Notes: generated by a model not told the origin, from the letters alone. DNA of 64,000 nt from Bolinopsis microptera (GCF_026151205.1 NC_087074.1:13663167-13727166); one strand, 5' to 3'; positions 1 through 12,076 are shown, counted from the first letter of the stretch. Numbers and translations: made by a program.

Positions 1-78
1 ATGTAAACAAACAATTATCACCTCCTCAGCCTGCTTAACATGTGCTCACTATTAATGTAAACAAACAATTATCACCTC
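1..78. repeat. Short direct repeat, two copies
   Basis: A 24-bp stretch that begins ATGTAAACAAACAATT occurs at 1-24 and again at 55-78, separated by 30 bp. The copies are identical over that stretch. It may be the end of a dispersed repeat cut by the window edge. No gene is visible here or in 79-317. Confidence 0.7.
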
Positions 79-317
79 CCCGCCAGTATCCACATCTATA
101 AATTAATACATAAAAACGGTATAAATTTTTTAAAACCAGGGTAGAAAATAAAACCCTTTGTATTTATAAAACCGTCAACTAAAAATTGATTTGATTTGAT
201 TTACAACATGCAGTTCAGGCCCTCAACCATCAAACACTCCTTTTATGATCTAGGAGTGTTGATCAGATTAAGGTCCAAATCACTTATTGCTGTAGATGGA
301 AGAGTTCTTGCACCTCA

Positions 318-690
318 TTAACCCCTAATGGAAATTATACAAGTTCTGAGTAAATCGAAGCGCAGTCTGCGTCTGACAAAAGACGTCACATCACAGGATC
401 TTTGGCCTTCCTTAAGGCTGATCTTTTTAGCGAGATGTTTCGGGAATTGTGAAGCCTCAAATGCAATTCCTCCTGTAGTTCTGAACATGGCGTGAAGACT
501 GAATTTGAAGGTGGCTTTTTCCACATTAAGCACTCTGTCATTGTACTCGTGTTTTTTGCTTTTCTCGTGAGATTGGTATGTCTGCGAGATGCTCTTGTCA
601 CTGTTGGACTGGGTTTGAGGGTGAAGTACCCTGTCCAGCGGCGACCAGAACGATCTCACACTGATGTGATTCCTCTTACTACCTTCTTGC
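318..690 (-). pseudogene. Fragment of ENEKK-type retroelement C-terminal domain
   Basis: The minus strand encodes a decayed copy of a domain seen several times in this window. Recognisable blocks are SHEKSKKHEYNDRVLNVEK, then FRTTGGIAFEA, then VRRRLRFDLLRTCIISIRG. These match, in order, the blocks of the better copies at 4077-4610 and 5202-5507. The usual FTPLVFSTSGGMG core has become FKFSLHAMFRTTGG, so this copy is degenerate. In animal genomes this domain commonly forms the C-terminal part of reverse-transcriptase-bearing ORFs; that placement is from general knowledge and no reverse transcriptase is joined to it here. It ends at about 318 just after the LRG block. Most likely a dead insertion fragment. 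Confidence 0.6.
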
Positions 691-788
691 AGGAATAAGA
701 TATAAAGACAGTGTATCATATGGAGCTTCATGTATAACTTGAGTACATATTTTAAGAGTGTTTTTCTGACATTGTCAGTCTGCCGCAT

Positions 789-1560
789 TTCGCCTTGAGG
801 TTTGAATCAACAGAGCTGACTTAAAGGAAATCTGGGAGGGTATTTTAAGGGTGCTTATTCCACCGTAAATAAACCTGTTGTAAGCTTCAGCTTCTGTCGT
901 AAGTGCACTCAGACAAGAGCTTCAAAAAGCTTTAAAAATTAGACGGTGTAAACTGGAAATAACATTCAATTAATATAAATAATAGGTACAAGGTCAAAAA
1001 ATATGTTTAGCCATCGAAGCAATTCACAATTAAACAATAGGGACACCTAGGTTGGATCAGATTAAAAGTCTAATGCAACTACAAACCGGATTCCTTTCGA
1101 TCGGCCACACAAATTCCCTTATGAAAATTGGCTCTCGCATTGCCAATATCATACCAAGTAATTTAATTGTATCAGTGAGTACAGTATTTTGGAAAATAAT
1201 AATGGAAAATAATAATATTCAAGGTATTAATGACTTCATATATTAGTACAAATAACTGTTGCTATTAATTCAAACACTGTTACAATATGGTCCCTCCCTC
1301 GTTGTGATTTTGAACATGTAGCAAATCCAGAACGTTACGTACGTACAATCTAGCTCTTAACTGTAAATAATAAATGGGGACAAGAGGAGTGTGGAGCACA
1401 TTTGAGAGGACTTTCTTTGACGTGCACATTTTCAATCCCAAATCGCCACATATCAAATCATGTCCCTAAAAAAACATTGTTTTAGACTCCTCAGGAATTT
1501 TATCAGAAGAAAGTATCTTTTTAGTTAAGCTCAGCTTAACCTTATTGTTAATAGCATTAT
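789..1560. other. No gene visible
   Basis: AT-rich sequence with only short open frames. The 64-codon frame at 1052-1246 has low-complexity composition and no recognisable motif. I see no repeat structure here. Confidence 0.5.
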
Positions 1561-1570
1561 CGCCTGCAAA

Positions 1571-2031
1571 TTGGATTACTGCAACGCCCTTTATTTTGGA
1601 GTCAGTGACTACCTCATCCATCAGCTTCAACTTATTCAAAATGCTGCTGCTACTGCAGTAGGACTATATAAACATGATCATTTAGGAGATACTCTGAAAG
1701 ACCTTCATTGGCCGCCTATCAGTTACAGAATTCAGTACAAATTATTACTTCTTGTTTATAAATGTCATAATGGCATGGGACCAGATTATTTAAGTACAAT
1801 GTTTAAATTTGCAAACTATAATCATCTTATCTATTTGACTGAACCTAGAGTGCATACACAATATGGAGAAAGATCTTTTCAGAAAGTTCTTAATCTAATA
1901 GAAGAACTTTAAAGTTTTTCAATTTGTTGCTTTCTTCAAGTTGGCCCTAAATTATGGAATGAACTACCATTTGAGATTAAGAATTGTACAACATTGGACT
2001 CTTTTAAAGTGTATCTGAAAACATTGCACTG
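1571..2031 (+). pseudogene. Decayed 3' end of a CR1/L2-like LINE ORF2
   Basis: The frame opening with MDYCNALYFGVSDYLIHQLQ continues through QNAAATAVGLYKHDH, LHWPPISYRIQYKLLLLVYK and HTQYGERSF. This order is the region C-terminal to the reverse transcriptase in CR1/L2/Jockey LINEs. The frame then breaks: an unrelated stretch of about 50 bases with a stop codon follows GERSF, after which the conserved terminal block resumes in another frame as PKLWNELPFEIKNC and SFKVYLKTLH, ending at about 2031. The catalytic part is absent, so this is a 5'-truncated, mutated insertion. It abuts a second LINE fragment of a different subfamily that starts within about 75 bp on the same strand. Confidence 0.8.
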
Positions 2032-2103
2032 AACCAACAAGGACAGTTTGATAGTAAGTCATTTAAGTGTAAAGTTAATTATGAAAGAAAAATTACACAG
2101 TGT

Positions 2104-3975
2104 ATGAAATATAAAACGAAGCCATTTTATGCATATTTAAGAGGGAAAAGAGTGTTAAAAAGTTTTGTATCATCCCTGGAAAAACCGGACGGATCTTTGA
2201 CCAAAAGTAATTTTGAAACTGCCGAGGTATTGGCTGATGCTTTTGCTTCAGTTTTTGTCAAAGAACCAGATGGACCTTTAAACAGAGAATGTTATTTTGT
2301 TGTGGATGAGTTACACATTGAAAATATTGAGATAACAATGGATGATGTTGGCAGAGAACTGAAAAGAATTAATATTAGTAAAAGTAAAGGGCCAGATGGC
2401 ATTCATCCTAAATTATTAAAAGAACTTGAACATAATTCAAGTTTTGTTTCTGCTGTGACTAAATTATTTCAAACATGTGCTTCAAGTGGAAAAATTCCAG
2501 AACAGTGGAAGACAGCAAATGTTACATCTCTTTATTAAAAAGGGTAGTCGGAAAGATGCCCTAAATTACAGGCCAGTGTCACTTACATGCATTTTATGTA
2601 AATTATATGAAAAATTAGTAAGGAGGCATATTATGAGTTTTGTTAGTAAGAAGATAAATCCAAACCAGCATGGATTTGTAGAAGGTAAATCTTGTTTATC
2701 TAATCTATTAGAGAGTGTAGAATGTATCATCGAACTATTAGAAGATGGTGCACCCGTAGATGTGTTTTACTTAGATTTTTGTAAAGCATTTGATAGTGTT
2801 CCACATCATAGACTACTTACAAAAATGAGAAATTTGGGTATAAGTGGTAACACTTTAGATATTGTGAAAGACTTTTTATCTGGAAGAAGATTTAAGACAT
2901 TCGTTGGTGGAGCATATTCCTACCTTCGTGATGTTTTATCAGGCGTCCCACAAGGGTCTGTTTTAGGTCCTTTATTGTTTGTCATTTTTATCAATGACTT
3001 GCCTGATTGTATTAATGGTATATCAAAACTGTTTGCAGATGATCTTAAAGTTATTATGGATGCCAATGACACTGAAAGCACTTTCAATATGTTAGAAAGC
3101 TTGCAAAACTGGCAAAATGTGTGGCTGTTAAAGTTTAATCCTAGCAAATGCAAAATAATGCATGTTCCATTTAATGAAAATCCCCTTCAAGAATATGTAT
3201 TTAGTGGTGTTACACTTGAATGTATTGAAGCAGAGAAAGATCTTGGAGTTTTAACTTCTTCAGATTTGAAATGGTCGAAACATATTAAAAGTTGTATTAG
3301 TAAAGCAAACAGTATGATTGCATGGGTTACAAGAAATCTCATTATAAGAGAAATTAACGTTATGAGAAATGTTTATAAAACTATAATAAGACCCCACTTG
3401 GAGTATTGTGCTCAGTTGTGGTCTCCACCTGCCTGCCATGGGAATTGGGCTACTATCATTGAACTGGAAAATGTCCAGAGAAGGTTCACACGCCTTATTG
3501 ATGATATTGGAACACTTCCTTACAGTGAAAGGTTGGATGCCTTACAGATTACAACACTCGCAGAGAGACGGGTTAGAGGAGATTTGATTGAAGCCTACAA
3601 AATTGTAAATGGATTGGTTGAGTATGGAAAAGATATTTTCAATTTAAGTAGATCGGGAGATAAAATTGTTAGCACTAAATCTAACAATATTGATAGAAAT
3701 ATTAAAACCTTGTCTAATAATTTTTATCAGAGCGTGTTATCAGCTTTTGGAATAAATTGCCATCTTTTGTTAGAAATTCAGTGTCTGTTATTGATTTTAA
3801 AATTAATCTAGAAGAATTTAAAAAGACTAATAATTTAGTAGACACAGGCAACTTTTGGGAAGTGTCAAATATAGTTTTAGCAAAAATAGAGGGTGTAAAT
3901 TATATCGAAAAGAAGAAGCAACAAGTTCAATATATTTATATAAAAATCCGTGTGTTGCCAAGAGAAAGGGAATAA
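2104..3975 (+). mobile_element. 5'-truncated CR1/Jockey-like LINE with reverse transcriptase
   Basis: This is a LINE pol ORF lacking its endonuclease domain. The first frame (2104-2538) covers the region before the RT fingers, with GRELKRINISKSKGPDGIHP. A frameshift near 2530 moves to the frame of NYRPVSLTCILCKLYEKLV. RT motifs follow: DFCKAFDSVPHHRLL (motif A), GVPQGSVLGPLLF (motif B) and KLFADDLKV, with the catalytic FADD box (motif C). The thumb and C-terminal region include EKDLGVLTSSDLKWSKHI, RPHLEYCAQLWSP and QRRFTRLI. A second frameshift near 3735-3750 restores the terminal block FWNKLPSFVRNSVSV and INLEEFKK. With at least two frameshifts the copy is inactive. RT and downstream spacing fit the CR1 superfamily; the exact clade is not resolved. 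It carries fewer lesions than the preceding fragment, which suggests younger age. Confidence 0.88.
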
Positions 3976-4076
3976 ATATCTCATGAATTTGTTTTTATTT
4001 TATTTTTTAATTAAGGGTTTTTAACTTTTTAAACTTTTAAAATAACTTATTAGTTTAAGACACCTTTGCAGAACTA

Positions 4077-4610
4077 ATGAGAACTGTGAAATGCAAGGAT
4101 GTACAGACTGAGCCAGTTCTTCTTCCAGTTGATGGTCTAGAGTTACCAAAGGGAACAGTCCTAGGAGACCAAGCCAGGCTGGACATTTCTGCAAGATGGA
4201 TTTGGAATGCTTCAGAGAGGGCATTTTTTGATGTAAGGGTATTTCATTCCCCAGCCCCCTCCAATGTAAGCAAACCGATACCAGCAATGTACCTGTCCCA
4301 TGAAAATGAGAAAAAGCGATGTTACAATGCAAGGGTTCTTGAAGTGGAGAAAGGAAGCTTCACACCTTTAGTGTTCTCGACTTCTGGTGGAATGGGTGGT
4401 GAAGCTGAGAGACTGGTCAAGAAGCTGGCCAGTAAGAGTACCACACTGGCCAGAGGTACTCAGACGCTGTAGGATACATAAGAAAGCGCCTTCGCTTTGA
4501 AATCCTCAGAACAACAGTGATTTCTCTCCGTGGAGACAGAGGTGCGAGAAAAAACATTGTTGATATAAACAGTCTAGATCTTAACTTGGAGCCACAAGGC
4601 CAAGGGTAAA
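4077..4610 (+). pseudogene. ENEKK-type retroelement C-terminal domain, frameshifted
   Basis: An open frame of 131 codons shows the fullest copy of this domain in the window. Blocks in order are GDQARLDISARWIWNASERA, then FFDVRVFHSPAPSN, then SHENEKKRCYNARVLEVEKG, then SFTPLVFSTSGGMGGEAERL. After KKLASK at about 4430 the frame shifts; the conserved end GYIRKRLRFEILRTTVISLRG, DLNLEPQGQG and a stop lie in another frame to about 4610. The D-x(n)-FDVRV arrangement resembles PD-(D/E)XK nucleases, but that is only a guess. The family is common in invertebrate genomes downstream of reverse transcriptases. No RT of the matching kind is adjacent. A near relative covering the last third lies at 19217-19410, and an inverted copy of its tail at 5765-5950. 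Confidence 0.7.
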
Positions 4611-4912
4611 AATTTTTTGATTGTTAAGGGAATTTTTTGAATTCTTAAAGGGTTGATTTTATATAGGGTCATTGCTATATTATGTGTATATTGATTGAAT
4701 AATTTATATATTATTTAAAATATTTTTTCGATTTGAGAGGATGATTCTAAAAATTGGTTTAATTTCTACTATATGTAAATAAATTATGACAATTATGTTA
4801 GTTATAGAATTTGTTTGTTTTGAATGACGAAGGCTGTGAAATGTTCACAGTTCTGATAATGAGGAAATCAGAAAGAATGTTTAAAACTAGTGATGATGTT
4901 TATGTCATTATT

Positions 4913-4937
4913 CTTAATCTAATCTAATCTAATCTAA
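4913..4937 (+). repeat. (TCTAA)n microsatellite, four to five copies
   Basis: The run AATCTAATCTAATCTAATC lies about 300 bp downstream of the retroelement domain. Short tandem tails are usual at the 3' ends of CR1/L2/RTE-type LINEs, so this may be the terminus of that insertion. It is too short and too internal to be telomeric. Confidence 0.6.
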
Positions 4938-5201
4938 CGTGCTCATAATATTGTATCTTAATATTTTTCGATCCTAGTTTTCCCTAATTGGTTCTACTAC
5001 AAAATGCATACACATTATATAGATTATTTAGTGTATCAAGTCTAATCACCCTTATCTGGTTTAGAATATAAATGTGGGTTGCTTTTTCAGGTTTTATTGT
5101 ATCCTGAACTGTTTTCGTGGCACACCTGTGCATTTTAAGTTGTTGTGCCACTATAACATAAAAGTTATTATTATTATTATTTTTTATATCAAGGAAAGAC
5201 C

Positions 5202-5507
5202 ATGCCACAGCTCTACACTCTGCACGAGAATGAGAAAAAGAATCAGTACATGAACCGAGCGCTTCAATTGGAGAAAGGGTCATTCGTCCCCCTTGTATTA
5301 ACCACTACAGGAGGAATGGCACCTGAGGCCAAACGTTTCATAAGGAGACTTGCTGTGTTGATAGCCACCAAGACCAGTATGGATATAATGAGGAGTGTGC
5401 TAGTAGCAGTTAGAGGTGTACGTGGGAAGGCAAAGAAGGCATGGACCGCAATTATATCCAATGTCTCCTTCAACCTGATACCTGAGGAGAAGAGCTACGA
5501 GGGATAG
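5202..5507 (+). CDS. Intact 101-codon ORF of the ENEKK-type retroelement domain
   Basis: This uninterrupted frame encodes blocks in the family order: LHENEKKNQYMNRALQLEKG, SFVPLVLTTTGGMAPEAKRF, IRRLAVLIATKTS, MRSVLVAVRGVRGKAKKAW and a C-terminal NLIPEEKSYEG. It begins near a start codon with MPQLYTL just after an ATT-rich run. It differs clearly from the 4077 copy, so it represents another subfamily. A partial relative with DLIPQKTSFEVS sits on the minus strand at 12207-12300. The frame is intact but lacks any RT or upstream nuclease-like half, so it is most likely a truncated insertion that happens to remain open. A polyadenylation-like AATAAATAAATAAATG run follows at about 5608. Confidence 0.55.
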   Translation: MPQLYTLHENEKKNQYMNRALQLEKGSFVPLVLTTTGGMAPEAKRFIRRLAVLIATKTSMDIMRSVLVAVRGVRGKAKKAWTAIISNVSFNLIPEEKSYEG

Positions 5508-5764
5508 ATGATATTTATTGCTCAGGATTCACGATTGTGCTCTGCCAATTGCATCACTTGATTTAATTTATTGTATATATATACTGTTTGACATTTTTCA
5601 AATGCAAAATAAATAAATAAATGGGGTTAGTTATCCACTAAAGTGCTGAGTCTTGGTCGGAAAAAAATATGACAGCAATAATGTGAACACAATTGGTTTA
5701 CTCAGAGCAGCATCACACCTCAAAAGTTAAAATAGAATTAAGGTAAAACACATATTTTTTTTAA

Positions 5765-5950
5765 ATAATGAAATTATTCAAACAATATACACATAATATA
5801 ACAATGACCCTATATAAAATCTACCCTTTAAGAATTAAAAAAGTTTCCTAAACAATCAAAAATTACCCTTGGCCTTGTGGCTCCAAGTTAAGATCTAGAC
5901 TGTTTATATCAACAATAATTTTTCTCGCATCTCTGTCTCCAACACATATT
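5765..5950 (-). repeat. Inverted copy of the retroelement 3' tail
   Basis: Read on the minus strand, this segment matches the end and 3' untranslated tail of the 4077-4610 copy: a GACAGAGATGCGAGAAAAAT block, a TAAACAGTCTAGATC block, CTTGGAGCCACAAGGCCAAG and the downstream TATAGGGTCATTG. It carries only the last 30 or so codons and the tail, and so shows a 5'-truncated insertion in the opposite orientation. Confidence 0.75.
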
Positions 5951-6004
5951 GACAAATGGTAGTGAGAGGGAAAAATTCTACAAGCAGCGCTAATTTGAAC
6001 TATT

Positions 6005-6930
6005 ATATTGAAGTATTGTAGCGCAATGCGTTACTGTGCCGCGCCGCGCACTCAATGAGGCTTCTCACAGCGACAGATCGTCGAGATGCGCTACTGTGCC
6101 GCGCCGAGCTGCCATGAATTGACATCGTCAATTAAATTGAAGTATGGTGCACTACTTGGCCGTGCATCAATTATATATCACGTTGCGACCCCCACGGTCG
6201 TTTCACTATCGTCCTGACGATACAGGGGGAGCCGCGCACTTCGTGCGCGGCGGGTCATACAACGTATGACAAAAATATTATTAGTTATAAATAAATGTTT
6301 TTTCAATGTTTTCTTGTTACACGTTGCCCACCTCTCGTGCACGCTTCGCGTGCACGCCGACCGGTTGGCGATCAAAAAGGGTTACAGCGTGTGTCAAATG
6401 TTTTCATACAACAGTTTTTGTAGCAATGTAGCGCGATGCGTAACTGGGCCGGGCCGCGCACTCAATTATGCTTCATTAGATCAGCTTGATTCACGATGTC
6501 AATCCTTCGCATCTCGCCGATCTGCATACGGTGGTTGCGAGAAGCATTATTGGACCCAGTAGTGCATCACGCTACAATAGATCAGCGAACTGCGCTATTT
6601 GGGCCTCACCGAGCTGCGAAGAATTGGCATCGTAAATTAAAACAGTTTACAATATTGATTTGCTCTAACCAGCTTGTAGGTTTACAACCTGCCAGGACGC
6701 GCGCCGAGTTGGACTCGTATGGAACAGATATTTTACGAGTATTTTACCCGTTAATAACCAGCAACCAGAGCCCTTTCGCTTGCAGTAGCGCGCGACCGCC
6801 GAAGGCGGCACAGGCACTATTTTACTTGTGAAACATTATATTGAAAACTTGACGGATGTTACTCGTCTAAATTTCTTCGAAGTAGCGCGCGACGACAAGT
6901 GCTACGAAGTAGCGCGCGCCGGGCCAGATC
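6005..6930. repeat. GC-rich repeat cluster with short perfect hairpins
   Basis: GC content rises sharply against the flanks. A unit built around GTAGCGCRATGC, then CTACTGTGCCGCGCCG, then CGGCGAGATGC recurs at about 6016-6130, 6426-6620 and, as a third copy, at 12310-12440. Short palindromes with a TTC or GAA loop are embedded: CCGCGCACTTCGTGCGCGG at about 6231, GTGCACGCTTCGCGTGCAC at about 6338 and CCGCCGAAGGCGG at about 6796. The motif TAGCGCGCG recurs at about 6786, 6892 and 6913. No coding potential is convincing. This is a dispersed repeat of unknown class. Confidence 0.65.
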
Positions 6931-7059
6931 ATTAACAATGGTCAAATTGAAAACCAGACGTTTCTATCTCTTTTATTTTCAAAGTTAGAGCCCTACCAGT
7001 AAGGTTTCATGGGCTGGAGCGGTATTGAAATAAAACCAGACTGTCGGAGAATATCTGGT

Positions 7060-7068
7060 CATTCAAAG
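7060..7068. repeat. Left 9-bp target duplication of the foldback element
   Basis: CATTCAAAG at 7060-7068 is repeated exactly at 12077-12085, directly flanking the inverted-repeat element. Nine-base duplications are typical of Mutator-type and foldback transposons. Confidence 0.75.
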
Positions 7069-10000
7069 CAGTAGATGAATCCATAAATTTGGAACATGGG
7101 TACATCGCAGTATTGGCCGTATTTGAGTGCTCGGAAGGCTCAGTTCGGTTTCTAAGATGGATATAGCCGTAAGCTATGCCTAGGAGCCATCAAAAGTCGC
7201 ATAAAATTACCCATGGAATGACCAGAAATGAACGAAAATGAACATTCTTCTCAAAGTGCTCCGAATGGTTTAAAATGGGTCGGAAAGTGTTAACATTGGA
7301 CCTAGGACCACTCAAACCAAGTTTGGGAATCACTGCATGTCTAGAACCGATGTTACCTATGTTCCAAAATGTTCCAATTTTGGGACAATAATCCTCCTGA
7401 GAATCCAGATTTTTGGAACATGGGCACATCGAAGTATTGGCTGTATTTAAGTGCTGGGAAGCCTCAATTCGGTTTTCTAAGATGGATATAGGTAAAAACT
7501 AGGCCTAAGAGCCATCAAAACTCAAATAACATTACCCAGGTTCATGTAATGAACGAAAATGAACAAAATTGAACATTGTCCTAAAAATGCTCAGAACGGT
7601 TTAAAATTGGTCGAAAAGTGTTTATATTGGTCCTGCGACCACTCAAACCAAGTTTGGGAATCACTGCATGTCTAGAACCGATGTTACCTATATTCCAAAA
7701 TGTTCCAATTTTGGGACAATAATCCTCCTGAGAATCCAGATTTTTGGAACATGGGCACATCGAAGTATTGGCTGTATTTAAGTGCTGGGAAGCCTCAATT
7801 CGGTTTTCTAAGATGGATATAGGTAAAAACTAGGCCTAAGAGCCATCAAAACTCAAATAACATTACCCAGGTTCATGGAATGAACGAAAATGAACAAAAA
7901 TGAATATGGTCCTAAAAATGCTCAGAACGGTTTAAAATTGGTCGGAAAATGTTTATATTGGTCCTATGACCACTCAAACCAAGAATCACTGCATGTCTAG
8001 AACCGATGTTACCTATGTTCCAAAATGTTCCAATTTTGGGACAATAATCCTCCTGAGAATCCAGATTTTTGGAACATGGGCACATCGAAGTATTGGCTGT
8101 ATTTAAGTGCTGGGAAGCCTCAATTCGGTTTTCTAAGATGGATATAGGTAAAAACTAGGCCTAAGAGCCATCAAAACTCAAATAACATTACCCAGGTTCA
8201 TGGAATGAACGAAAATGAACAAAAATGAATATTGTCCTAAAAATGCTCAGAACGGTTTAAAATTGGTCGGAAAGTGTTTATATTGGTCCTGGGACCACTC
8301 AAACCAAGTTTGGGAATCACTGCATGTCTAGAACCGATGTTACCTATGTTCCAAAATGTTCCAATTTTGGGACAATAATCCTCCTGAGAATCCAGATTTT
8401 TGGAACATGGGCACATCGAAGTATTGGCTGTATTTAAGTGCTGGGAAGCCTCAATTCGGTTTTCTAAGATGGATATAGGTAAAAACTAGGCCTAAGAGCC
8501 ATCAAAACTCAAATAACATTACCCAGGTTCATGGAATGAACGAAAATGAACAAAAATGAATATTGTCCTAAAAATGCTCTGAACGGTTTAAAATTGGTCG
8601 GAAAGTGTTTATATTGGACCTGGGACCACTCAAACCAAGTTTGGGAATCACTGCATGTCTAGAACCGATGTTACCTATGTTCCAAAATGTTCCAATTTTG
8701 GGACAATAATCCTCCTGAGAATCCAGATTTTTGGAACATGGGCACATCGAAGTATTGCCTGTATTTAAGTGCTGGGAAGCCTCAATTCGGTTTTCTAAGA
8801 TGGATATAGGTAAAAACTAGGCCTAAGAGCCATCAAAACTCAAATAACATTACCCAGGTTCATGGAATGAACGAAAATGAACAAAAAATGAATATTGTCC
8901 TAAAAATGCTCAGAACAGTTTAAAATTGGTCGGAAAGTTTGGGAATCACTTCATGTCTAGACCCGATGTTACCAATGTTGTCACAATAATCCTCCTGAGC
9001 ATCCAGATTTTTGGAACATGGGGACATCGAAGTGCTGGGAAGCCTCAATTCGGTTTTCTAAGATGGATATAAAAAAACTAGGCCTTATAGAGGAGCCATC
9101 AAAAGTCGAATAATATTACCTAAGTTTATGGAATGAACAACGAACATGAACATTTTCCTCAAAGCACTCAGAATGGTTAAAAAATGGTGGCAAAGAGTCA
9201 ATATTGTCTTCCAACAGGGTCTTAAAGTTGCATTCAGAATTATGTACAATTAAACAGAAATTATTTTATTGGGCAAATATTTTTGTTTTAATAATCCTCC
9301 AATATTTTGATATAAATGCTTCCCAGCACTTAAATACAGCCAATACTTCGATGTGCCCATGTTCCAAAAATCTGGATTCTCAGGAGGATTATTGTCCCAA
9401 AATTGGAACATTTTGGAACATAGGTAACATCGGTTCTAGACATGCAGTGATTCCCAAACTTGGTTTGAGTGGTCATAGGACCAATATAAACACTTTCCGA
9501 CCAATTTTAAACCGTTCTGAGCATTTTTAGGACAATATTCATTTTTGTTCATTTTCGTTCATTCCATGAACCCGGGTAATGTTATTTAAGTTTTGATGGC
9601 TCTTAGGCCTAGTTTTTACCTATATCCATCTTAGAAAACCGAATTGAGGCTTCCCAGCACTTAAATACAGCCAATACTTCGATGTGCCCATGTTCCAAAA
9701 ATCTGGATTCTCAGGAGGATTATTGTCCCAAAATTGGAACATTTTGGAACATAGGTAACATCGGTTCTAGACATGCAGTGATTCCCAAACTTGGTTTGAG
9801 TGGTCATAGGACCAATATAAACACTTTCCGACCAATTTTAAACCGTTCTGAGCATTTTTAGGACAATATTCATTTTTGTTCATTTTCGTTCATTCCATTT
9901 CCATGAACCTGGGTAATGTTATTTGAGTTTTGATGGCTCTTAGGCCTAGTTTTTACCTATATCCATCTTAGAAAACCGAATTGAGGCTTCCCAGCACTTA

Positions 10001-12076
10001 AATACAGCCAATACTTCGATGTGCCCATGTTCCAAAAATCTGGATTCTCAGGAGGATTATTGTCCCAAAATTGGAACATTTTGGAACATAGGTAACATCG
10101 GTTCTAGACATGCAGTGATTCCCAAACTTGGTTTGAGTGGTCATAGGACCAATATAAACACTTTCCGACCAATTTTAAACCGTTCTGAGCATTTTTAGGA
10201 CAATATTCATTTTTGTTCATTTTCGTTCATTACATGAACCTGGGTATTGTTATTTGAGTTTTGATGGCTCTTAGGCCTAGTTTTTACCTATAATATCCAT
10301 CTTAGAAAACCGAATTGAGGCTTCCCAGCACTTAAATACAGCCAATACTTCGATGTGCCCATGTTCCAAAAATCTGGATTCTCAGGAGGATTATTGTCCC
10401 AAAATTGGAACATTTTGGAACATCGGTAACATCGGTTCTAGACATGCAGTGATTCCCAAACTTGGTTTGAGTGGTCATAGGACCAATATAAACACTTTCC
10501 GACCAATTTTAAACCGTTCTGAGCATTTTTAGGACAATATTCATTTTTGTTCATTTTCGTTCATTCCATGAACCCGGGTAATGTTATAAATATAATTGAG
10601 TTTTGATGGCTCTTAGGCCTAGTTTTTACCTATATCCATCTTAGAAAACCGAATTGAGGCTTCCCAGCACTTAAATACAGCCAATACTTCGATGTGCCCA
10701 TGTTCCAAAAATCTGGATTCTCAGGAGGATTATTGTCCCAAAATTGGAACATTTTGGAACATAGGTAACATCGGTTCTAGACATGCAGTGATTCCCAAAC
10801 TTGGTTTGAGTGGTTGCAGGACCAATATAAACACTTTCCGACCAATTTTAAACCGTTCTGAGCATTTTAGGACAATATTAATTTTTGTTCATTTTCGTTC
10901 ATTCCATGAACCCGGGTAATGTTATTTAAGTTTTGATGGCTCTTAGGCCTAGTTTTTACCTATATCCATCTTAGAAAACCGAATTGAGGCTTCCCAGCAC
11001 TTAAATACAGCCAATACTTCGATGTGCCCATGTTCCAAAAATCTGGATTCTCAGGAGGATTATTGTCCCAAAATTGGAACATTTTGGAACATAGGTAACA
11101 TCGGTTCTAGACATGCAGTGATTCCCAAACTTGGTTTGAGTGGTCATAGGACCAATATAAACACTTTCCGACCAATTTTAAACCGTTCTGAGCATTTTTA
11201 GGACAATATTCATTTTTGTTCATTTTCGTTCATTCCATGAACCTGGGTAATGTTATTTGAGTTTTGATGGCTCTTAGGCCTAGTTTTTACCTATAATATC
11301 CATCTTAGAAAACCGAATTGAGGCTTCCCAGCACTTAAATACAGCCAATACTTCGATGTGCCCATGTTCAAAAAAATTGGAACATTTTGGAACATAGGTA
11401 ACATCGGTTCTAGACATGCAGTGATTCCCAAACTTGGTTTGAGTGGTCATAGGACCAATATAAACACTTTCCGACCAATTTTAAACCGTTCTGAGCATTT
11501 TTAGGACAATATTCATTTTTGTTCATTTTCGTTCATTCCATGAACCCGGGTAATGTTATTTAAGTTTTGATGGCTCTTAGGCCTAGTTTTTACCTATATC
11601 CATCTTAGAAAACCGAATTGAGGCTTCCCAGCACTTAAATACAGCCAATACTTCGATGTGCCCATGTTCCAAAAATCTGGATTCTCAGGAGGATTATTGT
11701 CCCAAAATTGGAACATTTTGGAACATAGGTAACATCGGTTCTAGACATGCAGTGATTCCCAAACTTGGTTTGAGTGGTCATAGGACCAATATAAACACTT
11801 TCCGACCAATTTTAAACCGTTCTGAGCATTTTTAGGACAATATTCATTTTTGTTCATTTTCGTTCATTCCATGAACCTGGGTAATGTTATTTGAGTTTTG
11901 ATGGCTCTTAGGCCTAGTTTTTACCTATATCCATCATTTACAATTATTTTTGGCACTATTTAGAGCTTATTAGGGCAAATAAATGCATGGGACACTTTTG
12001 GGACAATTTTGGGACATGTTCCAAAAATGTTCCAAAAATGTTCCAAAAATGTTCCAAAAATCTGGATTCATCAACT
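7069..12076. mobile_element. 5.0-kb foldback element built of inverted 331-bp tandem arrays
   Basis: The ends are inverted: the left begins AGTAGATGAATCCA and the right, reverse-complemented, begins AGTTGATGAATCCA. Inside, a left array (about 7080-9150) and a right array (about 9320-11940) carry the same unit in opposite orientation, separated by roughly 150 bp of unique sequence. The left-array unit includes CCTCCTGAGAATCCAG, GGAACATGGGCACATCG and CTAGAACCGATGTTACC. Unit starts at 7381, 7712, 8037, 8368 and 8699 give a period of 325-331 bp. There are about six units on the left and eight on the right. Next to the right end, a 13-bp ATGTTCCAAAA-type repeat runs at 12015-12060. The 9-bp flanking duplication supports transposition of the whole. 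No transposase is present, so it is non-autonomous. Open frames of 75-108 codons inside are repeats of one unit and not genes. Confidence 0.85.

Noticed and set aside
4913..4937. TCTAA repeat as an interstitial telomere
   Set aside because: Only about four to five copies, and the unit does not match common animal telomere repeats; a LINE tail explains it better.
7190..11940. Several similar open frames of 75-108 codons (starting MCPCSKNLDSQEDYC) on both strands
   Set aside because: They recur once per 331-bp unit of the foldback arrays and are broken by unit indels; they are repeat shadows, not a gene family.
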